Assembly (NCBI RefSeq): GCF_028288465.1 | Contig: NZ_JAQBNR010000011.1 | Coordinates: 62,001 to 126,000, forward strand | DNA length: 64,000 nucleotides | Direction: 5' to 3' | DNA from: Ferruginibacter sp. | GTDB taxonomy: Bacteria; Bacteroidota; Bacteroidia; Chitinophagales; Chitinophagaceae | In this document: positions 1 to 8,856 of the stretch, one piece after another | How positions within the stretch are numbered: position 1 is the stretch's first letter | Layout: each line of letters begins with the position of its first letter | Notes under the pieces: generated by a model | What the model saw: the letters and a program-made list of their open reading frames with translations, nothing else | Told to the model about the DNA's origin: nothing | Databases searched by the model: none | Position numbers and translations under genes: made by a program

Positions 1-212
1 TATATTGGGCAGCAAAGAGGAAGAATTGTCGCAAAATTAGCCAATTCACCAACGCTGATTGCAAAAAAATATTGGATAATGCGCAAATTATTAAAACACT
101 AAAAATTCGTAGCATGACATTTTCTGAAGAGAAAAATTAACAGCACTACAATAAATCAATTACAGAGACTGTTATAAATTGAATTAATTTTACACCCTAA
201 AAAACAACAACT
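1..212 (+). other. window edge: unresolved 3' end of an upstream gene and leader of the BI-1 gene
   Basis: Two plus-strand frames are open from the window edge: one ends at 100-102 (33 codons, ending in MRKLLKH) and one ends at 138-140 (45 codons, Lys-rich). Either could be the C-terminus of a gene that begins outside the window; I do not recognise a family and cannot choose between them. The stretch 141-212 is AT-rich and leads into the next gene without a clear TAnnTTTG element. Confidence 0.25.
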
Positions 213-968
213 ATGTCTCTATTCAAATCAGGTAATCCAGCTTTATCAGAGAAAAATTTTCAATCGGTTTTTGTTGGCGCCAACAGCGACGCCATGACGA
301 TGAAGGGAACGCTCAACAAGTTTGGCTTTATGTTGCTGATGCTAATGGGTTCGGCTTTTTATTCATGGAAAGAATACGCCCGCGGAGGAAATGTGCAGCC
401 ACTTATCTGGACCGGTTTAATCGGTGGTTTAATTCTTGCCTTTGTAATTATTTTTAAAAAGGAATGGTCCGGTTATCTTGCTCCTTTATACGCTTTGATG
501 GAAGGCCTTTTTTTAGGCGCCATCTCAGCCATGTACAATGATGCGTTTGCAACCAAAGCACCCGGTATTGTAATGAATGCAGTGGGACTGACATTTGGTA
601 CCGCTGCCGCTATGTATTTTTTATACAGCTTTAAAATCATCAGGGCTACAGAAAAATTTAAAGCCGTGATTATTATGGCAACAGCAGGCATCGCCATTTT
701 TTACCTGATTGCAATGGTGCTGAGAATGTTCAACGTTGACATTGCTTTTTTGCATGAAGGGTCTTTAATGGGCATTGGGTTTTCATTAGTGGTGGTGGTA
801 ATAGCCGCACTAAATCTTATTTTAGACTTTGATATGATTGAGCAGGGGTCTGCGGCCGGCGCCCCAAAATACATGGAGTGGTATGGTGCATTTGGGTTAA
901 TGGTAACCATTGTTTGGTTGTACCTGGAGATATTAAGACTACTGGCAAAACTGAGCGACAGGAAATAA
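213..968 (+). CDS. Bax inhibitor-1/YccA family membrane protein
   Basis: A 251-residue integral membrane protein with about seven hydrophobic segments spread from residue 33 to 240 and a short basic C-terminus (LAKLSDRK). Length, the seven-segment layout and the conserved DFDMIEQG-type loop near residue 207 fit the BI-1/YccA (UPF0005) family. Bacterial members are inner-membrane proteins linked to stress tolerance and ion leak, but the role here is unknown. It is a single-gene unit closed by a bidirectional hairpin at 993-1029 shared with the converging arsenic operon. Confidence 0.85.
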   Translation: MSLFKSGNPALSEKNFQSVFVGANSDAMTMKGTLNKFGFMLLMLMGSAFYSWKEYARGGNVQPLIWTGLIGGLILAFVIIFKKEWSGYLAPLYALMEGLFLGAISAMYNDAFATKAPGIVMNAVGLTFGTAAAMYFLYSFKIIRATEKFKAVIIMATAGIAIFYLIAMVLRMFNVDIAFLHEGSLMGIGFSLVVVVIAALNLILDFDMIEQGSAAGAPKYMEWYGAFGLMVTIVWLYLEILRLLAKLSDRK

Positions 969-992
969 CCAGTTTTTAAAATTATATAATTA

Positions 993-1029
993 AAAACGGC
1001 TGGCTCTTTAAATTGAGTCAGCCGTTTTG
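993..1029. terminator. bidirectional terminator between BI-1 gene and arsC
   Basis: Hairpin with arms AAAACGGCTG-CTC and GAG-CAGCCGTTTT around a short AT loop. It has A-rich and T-rich flanks on both sides, so it can terminate both converging genes. Confidence 0.75.
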
Positions 1030-1033
1030 TTTG

Positions 1034-1462
1034 TTACAGACTATCTATCAGTTCTTTCACTTTTCCTTTTATAAAATCCCGCACTTCGTTGAACTGTTCT
1101 GGTGCCATGTGTTTGGGATCGGGTATCTGCCAATCAATAAATTGTTTGGCGGGCATCCATGGACAGGCATCGCCGCAACCCATTGTTACCACTGCATCAA
1201 AAGGTGCAAATGCTTTTACTTCGTCCAGGCTTTTACTGTCGTGTGTACTTAAATCGTAACCCAGTTCTTTCATGGCCGCAATGGCTTTAGGGTTTACAAC
1301 GCCACTTGGTTTACTGCCTGCACTGTAAGCTTCCACATTTTCGCCGCCAATCATTTTTGCAAAGGCCTGGCTCATTTGAGAACGGTTGCTGTTTTCGATG
1401 CAGACAAAAAGTAATTTCTTTGGCAGCACTTTGTTTGCTTCTGTAGAAGAATTATTCATCAC
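1034..1462 (-). CDS. arsC: arsenate reductase, low-molecular-weight phosphatase type
   Basis: A 142-residue cytoplasmic protein of the LMW protein-tyrosine-phosphatase fold that reduces arsenate to arsenite. The catalytic P-loop CX5R is C21-IENSN-R27 and the general acid is Asp115 in the DP pair. Cys96 and Cys100 (GCGDAC) sit where thioredoxin-coupled ArsC enzymes carry their resolving cysteines. It is the last gene of the operon arsR-arsM-acr3-arsC, 43 nt after acr3, and delivers arsenite to the Acr3 pump and ArsM. Confidence 0.9.
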   Translation of the reverse strand: MMNNSSTEANKVLPKKLLFVCIENSNRSQMSQAFAKMIGGENVEAYSAGSKPSGVVNPKAIAAMKELGYDLSTHDSKSLDEVKAFAPFDAVVTMGCGDACPWMPAKQFIDWQIPDPKHMAPEQFNEVRDFIKGKVKELIDSL

Positions 1463-1505
1463 TAAATGGTATGTTTTTATTTAAGGTAGATGGTGTTGTT
1501 TTTTG

Positions 1506-2582
1506 TTACTGAACGGCTGATTTTAAATAGTATTTTTTTCTGAACCAGAACGCCACATTTACCAGTGCGATTAAAGCCGGAACTTCAACCAGCGGACCGA
1601 TAACGCCTGCAAATGCCTGGCCACTGTTGATACCAAATACGCCAATCGCTACAGCGATCGCCAGTTCAAAATTGTTGCCTGCGGCTGTGAATGCGATCGA
1701 AGCATTGGTGGAATAATCAGCCCCCATTTTTTTGCCAATGAAAAAGCTAATGACAAACATGGTGGCAAAATAAATTACCAGCGGAATCGCTATCCTGATA
1801 ACATCCAGCGGTATCTGAACAATCAGTTCGCCTTTTAAACTGAACATTACAACGATGGTAAACAACAAGGCAATGAGTGTAATGGGCGAAACAAAAGGAA
1901 TAAATTTATTTTGATACCAGTCAGCTCCTTTTGCTTTTAAAAGAAAAAAACGTGTTAGAAAACCGGTTGCGAAAGGAATGCCAAGGTAGATGCCAACGCT
2001 TGTTGCAATTTGCCCGATACTAATGTCAACAACAGAGCCCGTAATGCCAAACAAGGGTGGTAAAATAGTAATAAAAACATAGGCATAAACGCTGTATAAC
2101 AATACCTGGAAAATACTGTTCAATGCCACCAACCCTGCGGCATATTCCCTGCTACCTTCTGCCAGTTCGTTCCATACAATTACCATGGCAATGCAACGTG
2201 CAAGCCCGATCAGTATTAATCCGATCATGTATTCGGGATAGCCATGCAAAAAAATGATAGCCAGGAAAAACATCAGTACGGGACCTATCACCCAATTTAA
2301 CAATAAAGAAGCACCCAAAACTTTTGTGTTTTTAAAAACTACGTGCAGTTGATCATACCTCACTTTGGTAAAGGGCGGATACATCATCAGGATTAACCCG
2401 ATGGCCAATGGAATATTGGTAGTGCCGGTGGAAAAGGAATTAATAAATTTGGATGAAGACGGAAAGAAATAGCCAATGGCTACGCCCGCAGCCATGGCTA
2501 TAAAGATCCAGCCTGTAAGGTACCTGTCTAAAAAGCCCAGTTGTTTTCTTTCACTTGCCGGAGCACAATTATTTGAGGCCAT
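1506..2582 (-). CDS. acr3: ACR3-family arsenite efflux permease
   Basis: About 358 residues with ten hydrophobic segments, matching Acr3 (bile/arsenite/riboflavin transporter superfamily). The conserved segment with Cys in [14 protein letters not shown], needed for arsenite transport in the family, is present. The ATG at 2582 (MASNNCAP...) is chosen over an upstream ATG at 2675, because the extension would overlap arsM by about 70 nt and reads as unrelated sequence. It follows arsM by 22 nt. It exports As(III) across the inner membrane. Confidence 0.9.
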   Translation of the reverse strand: MASNNCAPASERKQLGFLDRYLTGWIFIAMAAGVAIGYFFPSSSKFINSFSTGTTNIPLAIGLILMMYPPFTKVRYDQLHVVFKNTKVLGASLLLNWVIGPVLMFFLAIIFLHGYPEYMIGLILIGLARCIAMVIVWNELAEGSREYAAGLVALNSIFQVLLYSVYAYVFITILPPLFGITGSVVDISIGQIATSVGIYLGIPFATGFLTRFFLLKAKGADWYQNKFIPFVSPITLIALLFTIVVMFSLKGELIVQIPLDVIRIAIPLVIYFATMFVISFFIGKKMGADYSTNASIAFTAAGNNFELAIAVAIGVFGINSGQAFAGVIGPLVEVPALIALVNVAFWFRKKYYLKSAVQ

Positions 2583-2604
2583 ATTTTGTGTTGATGATAA
2601 ATAA

Positions 2605-3453
2605 TTAATTGCAGCACCCGGGTTCGCAACAAGTCGCTTTTTCTGTAGCAGGCTTTTCTGCATATACCGTAACACTTGTTAGTCTTGCCCCACCGGTTTT
2701 GTATTCATTGATTTCTTCAGCACTAAAATGATTGCTTAAAATATCCTCCGGTATAATGATGGGTTTAGCCTTTTGCAGTGTAATATTTGTAAAACCTGCA
2801 GCACCAATAAAGTCAAGATAAACCTGCTTTTGAATAGCCCCGGAAACACAGCCTGAATACATTTCCGCAACCTCTTTCCATTTAGCCGGCAACTCGCCTT
2901 CCAGTACAATATCTGAAATGGAGAAGTGACCGCCGGGTTTCAGTACCCTGAAAATTTCTTTAATCACTGCCTCTTTATTCGGCACCAGGTTCAATACACA
3001 ATTACTCACTACCACATCTGCAATGCCTGATGTAACCGGCATTTTTTCAATATCACCCTGCCGGAACTCTACATTGTGAAAGCCAATTTTTTCAGCGTTC
3101 GCCCTTGCCTTATCAATCATGGCGGTTGTAAAATCGATGCCAATTACTTTTCCTTTTTCGCCGGTCTGCCTTCTTGCTATAAAGCAATCGTTGCCTGCAC
3201 CACTGCCAAGATCAATCACCGTATCGCCTTCTTTTATTTTGGCGAATTCAGTTGGTAAGCCGCAGCCCAAACCCAGGTCTGCATCCGGATTGTAGCCTTC
3301 CAGCGTAGTATAGTCATCGCTCATAATATTGTACACTTCGGTACTGCAGCCACCAGCACCGCAGCAACTGGATTGGTTGGTGGCTTTATCCTGTAAGGCG
3401 ATTTCGCTGTATTTCTGTCTTACCATTTCTTTTAATTCATTTTCTGTTTGCAT
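2605..3453 (-). CDS. arsM: arsenite S-adenosylmethionine methyltransferase
   Basis: A 282-residue class I SAM methyltransferase of the ArsM type. Motif I is [13 protein letters not shown] (about residues 79-91). The As(III)-binding cysteines typical of ArsM appear as SNCVLN and YSGCVSG, with extra cysteine pairs at the N-terminus (C30, C31, C36) and the C-terminus (CCEPGCC). It methylates arsenite in the cytoplasm. It lies between arsR (18 nt) and acr3 (22 nt), so detoxification here combines export and methylation. Confidence 0.9.
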   Translation of the reverse strand: MQTENELKEMVRQKYSEIALQDKATNQSSCCGAGGCSTEVYNIMSDDYTTLEGYNPDADLGLGCGLPTEFAKIKEGDTVIDLGSGAGNDCFIARRQTGEKGKVIGIDFTTAMIDKARANAEKIGFHNVEFRQGDIEKMPVTSGIADVVVSNCVLNLVPNKEAVIKEIFRVLKPGGHFSISDIVLEGELPAKWKEVAEMYSGCVSGAIQKQVYLDFIGAAGFTNITLQKAKPIIIPEDILSNHFSAEEINEYKTGGARLTSVTVYAEKPATEKATCCEPGCCN

Positions 3454-3471
3454 ATCATTTATTTTAAAAAG

Positions 3472-3807
3472 TTAACAACATGATTTTTCGTTTTTGATTT
3501 TCAGGTTGGTGAACAGCCAGCTGAATTCCTGGTTAAATTTTTCAAATGCTTTCCAGTTAATGCAATAGCAACTGCGTGGACCATCAACGCTTCCATTGAT
3601 GAGGCCTGCACTTTTTAATTCTTTTAAATGCTGCGATACGGTGGATTGCGCCAGCGGCAATATTTCAACAATCTCTCCGCAAATACATTCGTTTCGTTGA
3701 GCCAGCACTTTTAAAATTGCAATACGGGCAGGGTGGGCCAATGCTTTTGCAAAAGCTGCCAGGTCCTGTTCCTTCTGGGTAAATTCTTCTTTTTTATGAA
3801 CAGCCAT
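3472..3807 (-). CDS. arsR: ArsR/SmtB-family arsenic-responsive repressor
   Basis: A 111-residue winged-helix repressor. The alpha-3 metal box reads ECICGEI (Cys41, Cys43), matching the ELCVC box of ArsR. The recognition helix follows ([15 protein letters not shown]). Extra cysteines lie at CYC (near residue 92) and at the C-terminal SCC. It is first in the ars operon, so autoregulation is expected. A possible operator overlaps the -7 element just upstream. Confidence 0.9.
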   Translation of the reverse strand: MAVHKKEEFTQKEQDLAAFAKALAHPARIAILKVLAQRNECICGEIVEILPLAQSTVSQHLKELKSAGLINGSVDGPRSCYCINWKAFEKFNQEFSWLFTNLKIKNEKSCC

Positions 3808-3821
3808 AATCTTTAATCTTA

Positions 3822-3859
3822 TATCGCAAATATACGATTAATCAATTTCAATTTCCAAA
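3822..3859 (-). promoter_or_regulatory. ars operon promoter with overlapping probable ArsR operator
   Basis: On the minus strand, TTTG (3856-3859) is followed after 21 nt by a perfect -7 element TATATTTG (3827-3834). The -7 element sits inside an interrupted palindrome ATCG-N8-CGAT at about 3822-3839. An ArsR dimer bound there would cover the polymerase site. The promoter match is direct; the operator assignment is inference. Confidence 0.65.
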
Positions 3860-3861
3860 TA

Positions 3862-3896
3862 AAAAATAAAAAAGCCCCACTCTGCAGTGAGGCTTT
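3862..3896 (-). terminator. terminator of the AIM24 gene
   Basis: Near-perfect hairpin AAAGCC-CACT / AGTG-GGCTTT (3871-3896), followed on the minus strand by a T-rich run (3862-3870). It lies directly after the AIM24 stop codon. Confidence 0.75.
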
Positions 3897-3915
3897 CAGT
3901 ATAAAAGCTTGTTTT

Positions 3916-4713
3916 TTATTCCCTTCCATCCAGTAAATTACCAAGGCCGCCTAAAATACTGCCTTCTTCTTTTCTGCCACCCATTTGTGGTGCGTACCGT
4001 ATAATTCTGCCTGCCAGCCTGCTGATGGGTAAAGATTGTAACCATACTTTTCCCGGTCCTGTCATCAGGGCAAAATACAAACCTTCGCCACCAAACATCC
4101 AATTTTTAATACCGCGGATAAATTCAATATCGAAATCAATGCCCGGAGTATACGCTACTACACAACCTGTATCCACTTTTAATATCTCACCGGGCGCCAG
4201 TGTTTTTTCTATTACATAACCACCTGCATGTGCAAAGGCCAGTCCATCACCTTCCAGTTTTTCCATGATAAAACCTTCGCCTCCAAAAATACCGGTGCCT
4301 AGTCTTTTCTGAAATTCGATACCTATACTTACACCTTTGGCAGCGCATAAAAAAGCATCTTTCTGTGCGATGATTTTTCCACCTAATTCCTTCAAATCGA
4401 ACACCACAATTTTGCCGGTGTAAGGCGCGGCAAAACTTACTTTCTTTTTGCCCTGCCCAACATTGGTAAATGCGGTCATGAACAAACTTTCACCTACCAG
4501 TAAACGCTTGCCCGCACTGAATAATTTACCCAGCAAACTATTATCCTGCTGCTGACTGCCATCGCCAAATATCGTTTGCATTTCTATGCCGTTTTCCATC
4601 ATCATAAATGCACCACTTTCAGCAATAGCGGTTTCGTTGGGGTCCAGTTCAATTTCAACAAACTGTAATTCCTCGCCAAAAATTTTGTAGTCAATTTCGT
4701 GATTTGAAATCAT
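3916..4713 (-). CDS. AIM24 family protein (TIGR00266-like)
   Basis: A 265-residue protein with no signal peptide. It is rich in beta strands and glycine turns (AFAHAGGYVIEKTL, VDTGCVVAY, MFGGEGLYFALMTGPG), which are hallmarks of the AIM24/TIGR00266 family. The molecular role in bacteria is not known. It is transcribed alone between its own terminator and the GyrI-like gene 91 nt upstream. Confidence 0.8.
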   Translation of the reverse strand: MISNHEIDYKIFGEELQFVEIELDPNETAIAESGAFMMMENGIEMQTIFGDGSQQQDNSLLGKLFSAGKRLLVGESLFMTAFTNVGQGKKKVSFAAPYTGKIVVFDLKELGGKIIAQKDAFLCAAKGVSIGIEFQKRLGTGIFGGEGFIMEKLEGDGLAFAHAGGYVIEKTLAPGEILKVDTGCVVAYTPGIDFDIEFIRGIKNWMFGGEGLYFALMTGPGKVWLQSLPISRLAGRIIRYAPQMGGRKEEGSILGGLGNLLDGRE

Positions 4714-4804
4714 ATAATTTTTTTATAAAGATACAGAGCTGAATAAATATTGCATGTTTATTATCAGCTTATTTTACCTGCTGTAATTTTTATTTGGCCA
4801 CACT

Positions 4805-5215
4805 TTAAGCAGTCAGGGGAACCATACAACGCACGTCTTTATCACAGGTATACATTTCAAGACAATAGCCATTCGGATCAATGCCCGGGTATGCAAGCAG
4901 GGTTTTAAATGCGTTGCCAATTGCGGTAGTATCGTCACAAAAATCAGCAATGAATTCACTGATATAATTTCCCTTTTTTATGGTGAAAGATTCAAAGCCT
5001 GTTTGCTCAGCTTCATTGTCATACATAGCCTCGGCAGCAGCCTTATAAATAATAGCACCATTTTTACCAGGATATGAAATACCTGCAAATTTTCTTCGAT
5101 CAGTGTCAGGCAATTCGTTGTGTAATATTTTATGTGCCTTCAAAACACCCTGCGGGAAGGAATCTGCCTGCTGACACAGTACGTTGATATCTTCTTCTAT
5201 AACAAAAATTTCCAT
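4805..5215 (-). CDS. GyrI-like / effector-binding domain protein (tentative)
   Basis: A soluble protein of 136 residues from the ATG at 5215 (MEIFVIEED...). A longer frame from 5290 exists, but its first 25 residues look like non-coding sequence. A central segment (GFESFTIKKGNYISEFI) and the C-terminal LEMYTCDKDVRCMVPL resemble GyrI-like small-molecule-binding domains of the kind found as stand-alone proteins or behind MerR/AraC regulators. There is no DNA-binding part. It lies among small stress genes on the same strand. Confidence 0.5.
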   Translation of the reverse strand: MEIFVIEEDINVLCQQADSFPQGVLKAHKILHNELPDTDRRKFAGISYPGKNGAIIYKAAAEAMYDNEAEQTGFESFTIKKGNYISEFIADFCDDTTAIGNAFKTLLAYPGIDPNGYCLEMYTCDKDVRCMVPLTA

Positions 5216-5396
5216 TTTAAAATTTTTATGAAAATGATTAATTGCCGCCACTGTTATCGCCCTAACGTCTGCATGGCTTTTTGCCTGCACCGAATTGCTG
5301 AACTATTGCATCCGGAACAACTATGCCGGTAGCCGTTTTGCCTGCCTGGAAAAGGGGTGTTCTAAATTTCATTTTTAATTATTATTTGCTGAATGA

Positions 5397-5600
5397 TTAA
5401 GCGGTTTTTCCTTTAAAACTGGCATAGATCGCCATGGCATGTCCATGCCCCAAATCAAAATCTTCTTTCAGCCATTTTACAATTTCGCCTGCTTTTACAC
5501 CTTCTTTCAGCCAACCTTTTTTTTCGGCAAGTTGTTTGAAATCTGCAGGCGATTTACCTGTCTTTGCTTTTATATTATCAATGTAAGCCTGGAATGACAT
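5397..5600 (-). CDS. DUF4287 domain-containing protein
   Basis: A 67-residue basic protein containing FQAYIDNIKAKTGKSP and DLGHGHAMAIYASFKG, the two conserved blocks of DUF4287. Function unknown. In this genome it is 11 nt from the DoxX gene and belongs to a series of small minus-strand genes with DUF1801 and SRPBCC proteins, families that often travel together in Bacteroidota. Confidence 0.8.
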   Translation of the reverse strand: MSFQAYIDNIKAKTGKSPADFKQLAEKKGWLKEGVKAGEIVKWLKEDFDLGHGHAMAIYASFKGKTA

Positions 5601-5611
5601 GAGGTTAAAAT

Positions 5612-5998
5612 TTATAAGCTGAGCGGTTTTAGTTTGCTGTCGTTTATTTTGTGGTAATTTATATAGGAAACGATTAAAACAGCCAGCACAATCAACGGAA
5701 AAAATGCAGCGCCTTTTAAACCGTCCACAGCCCAGTTACTAAAAAAGGCGCTTAGAAAATCAAAGGTAAATCCGGCATAAGCCCACTCTTTAACCCGTGC
5801 AGGTATTTGTGGTATAATCAATACCAATGCACCCAATACTTTAAATACGGTAAGCATCACGCCAAAATAATCAGGATAACCTAAATGCCGTATGCCTTCT
5901 TTTGCCATTTCTGTTTGGGAAGTCAATGCAGGCATTACGCCCTCAAACAAAAAGATTAGCGTAGTACTTACCCAGAAAATAATTTTAGCAGATTTCAT
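5612..5998 (-). CDS. DoxX family membrane protein
   Basis: A 128-residue protein with four hydrophobic helices (about 5-24, 48-67, 75-95, 98-117), the DoxX/DUF6790-like layout. DoxX proteins are quinone- or redox-associated membrane proteins of uncertain activity. It sits between the DUF4287 and VOC genes on the same strand with gaps of 11 and 24 nt, so it is probably co-transcribed with them. Confidence 0.75.
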   Translation of the reverse strand: MKSAKIIFWVSTTLIFLFEGVMPALTSQTEMAKEGIRHLGYPDYFGVMLTVFKVLGALVLIIPQIPARVKEWAYAGFTFDFLSAFFSNWAVDGLKGAAFFPLIVLAVLIVSYINYHKINDSKLKPLSL

Positions 5999-6022
5999 AT
6001 TGTGTTGTTTTTAGATTGAAAA

Positions 6023-6442
6023 TTAAAGTGTTTGATTCTTATCGAAATTGAGCAACCAATGATTGCCATATTTGTCTGTAAGATCACCGAAGAGTGCGCC
6101 CCAGAATGTATTTTCCAACGGATGCGATGCCTGCCCTTCAGCCGAAAGTTTTTTATAACAATCTTTTATGGCAGCTTCACTTTCACATGCCAGCATCAGG
6201 GAAACCGCATTGCCTTTATGCAAGCCCTGTTCGCTTACCATGTCAGACCCCATCAGCAATAATGAACCGTTAGAAAGCTGTGCATGTAAAATATAATCCT
6301 TCATATCCGGTGGCATTTTATCCGCCATCGGCGATTCTCCGATTGTTTGTATTTTTAATTCGCCGCCCAGCACATCTTTATAAAAACTCATGGCTTCGCG
6401 GCAATTACCACCAAAGGTTAAGTAAGGGTTGATGTTTGACAT
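6023..6442 (-). CDS. VOC family protein, PhnB-like
   Basis: A 139-residue glyoxalase/bleomycin-resistance fold protein. It starts INPYLTFGGNCREAMSFYKDVLGGEL, typical of PhnB-like VOC proteins, and ends FGDLTDKYGNHWLLNF. PhnB-like members lack a proven reaction; 3-demethylubiquinone methyltransferase-like annotations are unreliable. It is the first gene of the probable VOC-DoxX-DUF4287 run. Confidence 0.8.
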   Translation of the reverse strand: MSNINPYLTFGGNCREAMSFYKDVLGGELKIQTIGESPMADKMPPDMKDYILHAQLSNGSLLLMGSDMVSEQGLHKGNAVSLMLACESEAAIKDCYKKLSAEGQASHPLENTFWGALFGDLTDKYGNHWLLNFDKNQTL

Positions 6443-6478
6443 AGTATTTTATTTACCGTAAAAATTATCCAGCAGCCT

Positions 6479-6772
6479 TTAAAAGTCAGGTAAAATTTCA
6501 GCTGTGCAACCTTTGGTTGTAAGCCAATTTTTAAAATGAAGAGCTTCGAATTGCTGCGTACCATAAACCACTCTTAATATTTTGTCGCCATCTGAAAGGT
6601 CGAAATTTGCCTTATAGCCAGTGAAAGTTTGATGGATTTCTTCAATTAGTCTGCTTGCCTTTTCAGGACAATGAATGTTGGTGCTGAAAACCTCTATGAT
6701 ATCTTTGCGTTTAACTAATCTGCAATTTCGCCGCAGGTTACCCTGATTACCAAAGGCTTGCCCGTGCCAGAT
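6479..6772 (-). pseudogene. small open frame without a usual start codon; probable decayed or non-canonically started small protein
   Basis: The minus-strand frame 6772-6479 is open for 97 codons and reads as convincing protein in its second half (IEVFSTNIHCPEKA, then NFDLSDGDKILRVV), ending CTAEILPDF. This layout resembles a family of about 70-residue Bacteroidota proteins that begin with M-(V/I)-EVF and carry a DKILR motif. In this position the expected start is ATA at 6697, and no ATG, GTG or TTG is in frame upstream of the conserved part. A second short open stretch in another frame fills 6716-6840. Either the start is unusual or the gene is dying. Confidence 0.4.
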
Positions 6773-6841
6773 TTATGAGTGGTGGGGAACGGGTATTTTA
6801 TCTTTTCGACCTGTAAAACTTTGCATCCGGGAATAACTTTA

Positions 6842-7234
6842 TCAATTTGATTTTGTCTTTTTGATGCTTTTACTTTTTTCTTTCTCCAGGTTTTCTTTCA
6901 TCCTCGCTTTTACTATTTTTTTTATCAACGCAACCGGAAGCGGCTTATCGGCAGGAAAGCGGATGGCACCCTTTGAAGTACCAAAAGGCTTCAGATCTTC
7001 TTTAAATTCTTCTACCGTTGTTGAGTTCCAGGGATAAAATCCATAATGTTCTTTTGCTGCAGCAAACCCAACCAGCATGCCATGGTATTTAAAAGAAGGC
7101 ATTCCATAACTGATAATTTCCTCAGCCTCCGGTGCGACGGCTTTGATGGTCTGGCGCAGCTTTTCAAGACTTGCCTGTGCACTTGCCGGCTGGTTTAAAA
7201 TGTAATTGTCGATGTTTGTTGCAGCGATTTTCAT
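6842..7234 (-). CDS. DUF1801 (YdhG/iron-chaperone-like) protein
   Basis: A 130-residue protein. It contains EEIISYGMPSFKYHGMLVGFAAAKEHYGFYPW, spread over residues 38-70, and GTSKGAIRFPADKPLP, the DUF1801 signature. Some members are described as frataxin-like iron chaperones, but the role is not settled. The C-terminal 25 residues are an unusual Lys-rich tail. It is followed upstream by the SRPBCC gene (41 nt). Confidence 0.8.
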   Translation of the reverse strand: MKIAATNIDNYILNQPASAQASLEKLRQTIKAVAPEAEEIISYGMPSFKYHGMLVGFAAAKEHYGFYPWNSTTVEEFKEDLKPFGTSKGAIRFPADKPLPVALIKKIVKARMKENLEKEKSKSIKKTKSN

Positions 7235-7275
7235 GATGGCTTTTTATTTATAATAATGAAAAATAGATCCTGAAA

Positions 7276-7716
7276 TTAAATGCTTTCTATATAGTTTTTA
7301 AAGTTATCGAGTATGGCCTGCCAGCCTCCCTTTTGCATCTCGGGCGAATTGGTTGTTTCTGCTTCAAAGCTTTCAATCACTTTGCATTTGTCGCCTTCTT
7401 TTACAAAATCAACTTTTACAGTTCTGCCGTCTGCAATTCCATATTCAATGGTTTGGTATTGCTGAACGTTGGTGTAGACGCCTTCAAAATCAAAACCCAT
7501 CGATCCATCTTTTGCTTCCATACGGGTTAAGAATTTGCCACCGGTACGGAGGTCATTGGTAGCTTTTGGGGCATGCCAGTCATCTGAAGCCTGGCACCAT
7601 TTTACGATGTGCTCTGGTGCTGTGAAGCATTCCCATGTTTTTTCTATTGGAGCATCAATTGTAGTTTCTACGGTGATGATGATTTTTTCTGCTGTTGTTG
7701 AATCAGTCTGTTGCAT
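7276..7716 (-). CDS. SRPBCC family protein (AHSA1-like)
   Basis: A 146-residue START/AHSA1-type helix-grip protein. It has the typical N-terminal strand (VETTIDAPIEKTWECFTAPEHIVKW) and the C-terminal helix containing GGWQAILDNFKNYIES. Such proteins bind hydrophobic ligands or act as co-chaperone-like factors. It diverges from the GlxA-type regulator at 7879 and could be its target. Confidence 0.85.
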   Translation of the reverse strand: MQQTDSTTAEKIIITVETTIDAPIEKTWECFTAPEHIVKWCQASDDWHAPKATNDLRTGGKFLTRMEAKDGSMGFDFEGVYTNVQQYQTIEYGIADGRTVKVDFVKEGDKCKVIESFEAETTNSPEMQKGGWQAILDNFKNYIESI

Positions 7717-7843
7717 GTTGTGTGATTTTTAATTGCCGGCACTTTTAAAGCCTGCAGATGAAAAGAGTAGTTGAATTTTTTTACAATACAAAGATGCAAT
7801 TCTGCCAACGAAAATTCAAGTGTAAAAACGACATTAGGAGGGG

Positions 7844-7874
7844 TTGATTACGACAATTAAGCTGCCTATATTTG
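7844..7874 (+). promoter_or_regulatory. consensus promoter, leaderless start for the GlxA-type regulator
   Basis: TTG (7844-7846), 20 nt spacer, perfect -7 TATATTTG (7867-7874). The start codon begins only 4 nt after the -7 element, so the transcript is expected to start at or next to the ATG. Confidence 0.7.
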
Positions 7875-7878
7875 TTGC

Positions 7879-8856
7879 ATGAAAAATGTCTCTATACTTG
7901 TTCCGGAAACCGCTGTGATAGAAGCCGTTGCCGATCCGCATTACATGTTTAAAGCAGTGAATCAGTTTCTGCAGGTGGCTGGTAAGGAACCCCTGTTTAA
8001 TGTGCAACTGGTGGGGCTTTCAAAGGAAATTAAATTAGACAACTGCGTCTTTTCCGTACACACAGATGCACTGCTAAAGGATGTAAAAAAGACCGACCTC
8101 ATTTTTATTCCGGCGGTAAGTGGTAATATGGAAAAAGCCATTGAATTGAACAAGGGTTTGCTGCCGTGGATTGTTGAACAATATAACAACGGATCGGAAG
8201 TGGCTTCGCTTTGTGTGGGTGCTTTTTTGCTGGCAGCTACCGGTTTACTGAAAGGAAAAAAATGTTCTACACACTGGAATATGACCAACGATTTCAGAAC
8301 AATGTTTCCGGAAGTAGAGCTGGTGGATGGCAGTATTATTACAGAAGAACAAGGTATTTATTCAAGCGGTGGTGCTACCTCTTACTGGAACCTGTTATTG
8401 TACCTGGTTGAAAAATATACTGACCGGGATACTGCTATACTGGCCTCCAAATATTTTGCAATTGATATTGACCGCGACAGCCAGTCATCGTTTATGATGT
8501 TCCAGGGACAGAAGGAACATGAAGATGCGGAAATTATAACCACACAGGAGTTTATAGAAAACAATTACCAGGAAAAAATTACGGTGGATGAGCTGGCGGA
8601 CATGGTAGCCGTTGGAAGAAGAAGTTTTGAACGCAGGTTTAAAAAAGCCACGAATAATACAGTGGTAGAATATATTCAGCGGGTAAAAATTGAAGCCGCT
8701 AAAAGAAAATTTGAAAGCAGCCTGAAGAATATTAACCAGGTAATGTATGACGTGGGTTACACCGATACCAAGGCTTTCAGAACAGTGTTTAAAAAAATTA
8801 CCGGGCTTACGCCAATTGAATACCGTAATAAATATAACAAGCCCGCAGTAAATTAA
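7879..8856 (+). CDS. GlxA-type transcriptional regulator (DJ-1/PfpI domain plus AraC HTH)
   Basis: A 325-residue regulator. Residues 1-185 form a DJ-1/PfpI (class I amidotransferase-like) domain with the nucleophile-elbow segment ASLCVGAF (Cys112). Residues 220-320 form an AraC-type double HTH ending DVGYTDTKAFRTVFKKITGLTP. It probably senses a metabolite or oxidant in the N-terminal domain and regulates neighbours such as the divergent SRPBCC run. Its stop codon overlaps the stop of the converging FMN reductase gene. Confidence 0.9.
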   Translation: MKNVSILVPETAVIEAVADPHYMFKAVNQFLQVAGKEPLFNVQLVGLSKEIKLDNCVFSVHTDALLKDVKKTDLIFIPAVSGNMEKAIELNKGLLPWIVEQYNNGSEVASLCVGAFLLAATGLLKGKKCSTHWNMTNDFRTMFPEVELVDGSIITEEQGIYSSGGATSYWNLLLYLVEKYTDRDTAILASKYFAIDIDRDSQSSFMMFQGQKEHEDAEIITTQEFIENNYQEKITVDELADMVAVGRRSFERRFKKATNNTVVEYIQRVKIEAAKRKFESSLKNINQVMYDVGYTDTKAFRTVFKKITGLTPIEYRNKYNKPAVN

